Positions 4,465 to 6,701 of a stretch of 6,701 bases of DNA are shown piece after piece (positions within the stretch are counted from its first letter, which is position 1; every line of letters starts with the position of its first letter). The notes below the pieces were generated by a model that saw only the letters and a program-made list of their open reading frames with translations, was not told where the DNA came from and did no database searches. A program made the position numbers and the translations under genes. The DNA lies in NCBI GenBank assembly GCA_016292335.1, contig JAECRX010000073.1, positions 1 to 6,701 of the forward strand. The letters are read 5' to 3'. The stretch is from Candidatus Sifarchaeum subterraneum (GTDB lineage Archaea > Asgardarchaeota > Sifarchaeia > Sifarchaeales > Sifarchaeaceae).

Positions 4465-5672
4465 AAAATACATTAAGATATTATGGTAAATATCCTGACG
4501 AATACGGACATTATGGCGAATTTGGAGGAAAATTCGCCCCAGAAATCTTGATACCTGCCTTAGACGAATTAGAACAGTCTTTTCATGAAAATTACAGCTC
4601 TGAAAAGTTTCAAGCCGAGTTAATAAACCTGTATGGAGACTATGCAGGCAGACCTACGCCGCTGTATTTTTGTGAAAGGCTTTCTGAAAAGTTTGGCTGT
4701 AAAGTTTATTTTAAGAGAGAAGACCTTGTCCATGGAGGCGCTCATAAGCTGAATAATACATTAGGACAAGCGTTACTTGCCACGAAAATGAAAAAAGATA
4801 GATTGATAGCTGAAACTGGCGCAGGGCAGCATGGCTTTGCAACTGCAATCGCTGGGGCCAAGTTCGGATTGACCACGGAGATCTTTATGGGACACAAGGA
4901 TGTAATGCGCCAAAAGCATAATGTCTATCGAATGAAACTTCTTGGAGCCAAGGTTATCCCAGTCTATTCAGGAGACCAAACTCTAAAAGATGCAATAAAC
5001 GAAGCCCTAAGAGACTGGATTTCCAATATTCATCATACTCATTACTTGATCGGATCAGTTGTAGGTCCTCATCCATACCCCCTGATCGTCAGAGAATTTC
5101 AAAGAGTTATTGGCAAAGAAATTAAGGAACAAATTATGACTAAAGAGGGAAGGTTGCCTGATGTTATCCTAGCATGTATCGGAGGTGGCTCGAACGCCAT
5201 GGGGACCTTCTACGAGTTTATTGAAAACGATTCAACGGCATTAATCGGTATCGAAGCTGAAGGGGAGGGTATCGCCACAGGTAAACACGGTGCATCATTA
5301 TTCGCTGGAACGAAGGGAATTCTCCATGGTGCACTTACTTACATCTTACAAGATGAGTATGGACAGATTCAAGAATCACATAGTATCTCAGCTGGTCTTG
5401 ATTATCCGGGAGTTGGGCCTGAACATGTTCTGCTCAAAGAGATTGGAAGATTGAAAGTTGTAGCTGCAACAGATAAAGAAGCTCTTGAAGCGATAGATTT
5501 ATGCTGTAAAACTGAGGGGATCATTCCCGCTTTAGAACCAGCTCACGCCATTGCACATGCTGCAAAAATTTCAGCGGAATATGATAAGGATGACATAATG
5601 GTGATTACGCTTTCTGGTTCTGGATCTAAAGATCTGGACATATTGAAACAACATATGCGGCTGGAGGAGTAA
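4461..5672 (+). CDS. trpB: Tryptophan synthase beta chain (TrpB1 type)
   Basis: TrpB condenses serine with indole delivered from TrpA through the tunnel of the alpha2-beta2 complex, using PLP. The 403 residues and the N-terminal GHYGEFGGKFAPE are typical of TrpB1, the form that pairs with TrpA, rather than the longer TrpB2. The PLP lysine is K96 in HGGAHKLNN; the common form is HTGAHK. The catalytic Glu is E118 in ETGAGQHG, and the phosphate loop is GGGSNAMG (241-248). HSISAGLDYPGVGPEH (307-322), the communication and substrate region, is intact. Near the C-terminus the usual LSGRGDKD is LSGSGSKD (384-391): the serine that contacts the PLP ring nitrogen (S385) is kept, but the following Arg and Asp are both Ser. 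The TTG start overlaps the trpF stop, and trpA follows four bases after its own stop. Confidence 0.97.
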   Translation: MKNTLRYYGKYPDEYGHYGEFGGKFAPEILIPALDELEQSFHENYSSEKFQAELINLYGDYAGRPTPLYFCERLSEKFGCKVYFKREDLVHGGAHKLNNTLGQALLATKMKKDRLIAETGAGQHGFATAIAGAKFGLTTEIFMGHKDVMRQKHNVYRMKLLGAKVIPVYSGDQTLKDAINEALRDWISNIHHTHYLIGSVVGPHPYPLIVREFQRVIGKEIKEQIMTKEGRLPDVILACIGGGSNAMGTFYEFIENDSTALIGIEAEGEGIATGKHGASLFAGTKGILHGALTYILQDEYGQIQESHSISAGLDYPGVGPEHVLLKEIGRLKVVAATDKEALEAIDLCCKTEGIIPALEPAHAIAHAAKISAEYDKDDIMVITLSGSGSKDLDILKQHMRLEE

Positions 5673-5676
5673 AAAA

Positions 5677-6492
5677 ATGTCGAAAATAGAACAGAAGTTT
5701 ATCGAACTAGAAAAGAAAAATGAGAAGGCTTTGATACCCTTCATTACTTTAGGAGATCCTTCTCCAGAGTTCTCTTTAAAGATTGTACGAACACTTGTCG
5801 ATAGTGGTGCTGACATAATCGAACTGGGGATACCTTTCTCAGACCCCATTGCAGACGGTCCAACAATTCAAGCCTCGTCCATGAGATCTTTAGCGAATGG
5901 TATGACACCAGATTTAGCATTTAATTTAGTCAAGGAAATACGTGGTTTTACTAATATTCCTCTCGTCTTTCTTACGTATTACAACATCGTTTTTCAAAGG
6001 GGTGTGAACAGATTTTTCCATGATTGTTCTGAATGTGGTATCGATGGCGTTATCATCCCAGATCTTCCAGTAGAGGAAGCGGCACTAGCATTAGAGGCTT
6101 CTCGTAAAACGAATGTAGATTTGATTTTTATAGTAACTCCCGCAACTTCTGAATCAAGATTATCCAAGATTTTACAGGTGGCCAGAGGTTTTGTCTATGT
6201 GGTAAGTTTATTCGGAGTAACAGGAGCAAGAAAAAAGCTATCAGAGATAACATTAGAAACTCTGAAAAAGATAAAACCCTATACAAAAGGGAAAATACCG
6301 GTATCTGTAGGATTCGGGATATCAAAGCCAGAACATGTAAAAGAACTTATTCTAGCTGGCGCTGACGGTGCAATAGTTGGCTCTGCTATCATAGACATTC
6401 TAGCTAAGAATTTAAAACATGAAAAAGTGGTTATCGAAAAAATTGGTAAGTATGTTCAAATTATGAAGAAAATGACAATTCGACACTGGTGA
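5677..6492 (+). CDS. trpA: Tryptophan synthase alpha chain
   Basis: TrpA cleaves indole-3-glycerol phosphate to indole and glyceraldehyde-3-phosphate and passes indole to TrpB. The 271 residues form a TIM barrel. The two catalytic residues fall at E49 (IIELGIPFSDP) and D60 (IADGP), the same numbers as in the Salmonella enzyme. Also visible are PDLPVEE (128-134), the mobile loop 6 region VSLFGVTGAR (176-185), GFGIS (212-216) and GADGAIVGSAI (228-238), which bind the substrate phosphate. The SLFGVTGAR form is archaeal-like. GGAGGAG (5663-5669) at the end of trpB lies seven bases before the ATG. The protein ends in Trp271, its only tryptophan, directly before the stop, so full-length TrpA needs a charged tRNA-Trp at its very last codon. 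The gene is complete. Confidence 0.97.
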   Translation: MSKIEQKFIELEKKNEKALIPFITLGDPSPEFSLKIVRTLVDSGADIIELGIPFSDPIADGPTIQASSMRSLANGMTPDLAFNLVKEIRGFTNIPLVFLTYYNIVFQRGVNRFFHDCSECGIDGVIIPDLPVEEAALALEASRKTNVDLIFIVTPATSESRLSKILQVARGFVYVVSLFGVTGARKKLSEITLETLKKIKPYTKGKIPVSVGFGISKPEHVKELILAGADGAIVGSAIIDILAKNLKHEKVVIEKIGKYVQIMKKMTIRHW

Positions 6493-6498
6493 TGCACT

Positions 6499-6609
6499 AT
6501 GGCGAACTTTAAGACAAAAATCAGCCATATTAAATACAAACAGCGCATTATTTATTCATATAAAGGCATTGAATTATTTAATGACAAAATTAACGACAAA
6601 TTATTGTAA
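6499..6609 (+). CDS. Possible 36-residue basic small protein after trpA
   Basis: An ATG six bases after the trpA stop opens 36 codons ending in TAA. The peptide starts MANFKTKISHIKYKQRIIYS and is rich in Lys, Ile and Tyr, with no Trp or Cys. GGTGAT at 6488-6493, overlapping the trpA stop, matches the 3' part of the GGAGGTGAT ribosome-binding consensus and lies five bases before this ATG. That spacing would suit coupling with trpA. I recognise no family. A rival ATG at 6492 gives only six codons. The spacer is AT-rich, and an open frame of this size can occur by chance, so this stays a candidate. Confidence 0.3.
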   Translation: MANFKTKISHIKYKQRIIYSYKGIELFNDKINDKLL

Positions 6610-6642
6610 TCGATTTTAGAGAAGATCAATGATCAAAAAGCC

Positions 6643-6650
6643 ATTATAAT
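6643..6650 (+). promoter_or_regulatory. ATTATAAT box before the last gene
   Basis: This palindromic box lies 21 bases before the ATG at 6672 and matches those before the minus-strand gene (575-582) and trpD (1934-1941). It suggests that the last gene may have its own promoter in addition to read-through from trpA. No convincing terminator is visible in the 6493-6671 spacer. Confidence 0.3.
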
Positions 6651-6671
6651 TTGAAGATTGGAGGAATATAA

Positions 6672-6701
6672 ATGCAATTTAATGTCCACATAGAACATTT
6701 A
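6672..6701 (+). CDS. Start of a gene cut by the window edge (perhaps trpE)
   Basis: Ten codons are visible, MQFNVHIEHL. GGAGGA at 6660-6665 lies six bases before the ATG, a near-ideal ribosome site, so this is very probably a true gene start. Identity cannot be read from ten residues. By context, trpE (anthranilate synthase large subunit), possibly followed by trpG, would supply the step absent from the visible cluster. The 62-base gap from the small ORF, or 179 bases from trpA, is wider than the gaps inside the cluster. Confidence 0.6.
   Translation, partial: MQFNVHIEHL

Noticed and set aside
6621..6634. GATCAATGATC inverted motif before the last gene
   Set aside because: It has only four paired bases per arm, with no repeat elsewhere; too little to call an operator.
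1..6701. CRISPR arrays, rRNA or defence genes
   Set aside because: No regularly spaced repeats, no rRNA-like sequence and no defence-protein motifs were seen apart from the TnpB fragment.

Overview
This window looks archaeal and euryarchaeote-like. The Trp enzymes carry archaeal-type signatures: EVKPxSPS in TrpC, KHGNRSVTSKCGSAD in TrpD, and VYxVSxFGVTGAR in TrpA. The DNA is AT-rich, Shine-Dalgarno sites are strong, and an AlaX-type editing protein is present. The species cannot be named. One promoter candidate also reads well as a bacterial sigma-70 promoter, so the domain call rests on the protein signatures.

Layout. Positions 1-193 are the right-hand end of an IS200/IS605-family element: the last 52 codons of a TnpB/IS1341-type protein and the right-end hairpin finishing in TCAA. 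Next is a minus-strand gene of unknown function (196-555) that stops two bases from the element. A 210-base divergent spacer leads to alaX (766-1485), a stand-alone tRNA-Ala editing enzyme with its own terminator-like hairpin. A 473-base spacer (1486-1958) follows. It has no convincing long gene but plenty of structure: a 10-bp direct repeat, promoter candidates, a nine-codon aromatic-rich mini-ORF (MGYRVWIFE), a 15-bp RNA stem that starts on its second codon, a possible terminator stem and a 22-nt T-rich tract. The compact trpDCFBA cluster occupies 1959-6492. After it come a possible 36-codon small ORF (6499-6609) and the first ten codons of another gene (6672 onward), which by context could be trpE.

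The five trp genes cover every step from anthranilate to tryptophan: TrpD phosphoribosylates anthranilate, TrpF isomerises the product, TrpC closes the indole ring, and TrpA/TrpB convert indole-glycerol phosphate plus serine to tryptophan. Anthranilate synthase (trpE/trpG) is not upstream, so it must be downstream or elsewhere. The junctions are tight: trpC and trpB start with TTG codons overlapping the previous stop as TTGA, while trpF and trpA start with ATG 2 and 4 nt after the previous stop.

The most interesting part is the trp leader (about 1660-1958). It can be drawn as a ribosome-mediated attenuator, with a Trp codon at the end of stem strand 1, strand 2 able to pair with strand 1 or 3, strand 3 able to pair with 2 or 4, and then a T tract before trpD. 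I know of no established attenuation of this kind in archaea. This is a hypothesis from reading the sequence, not a demonstrated system.
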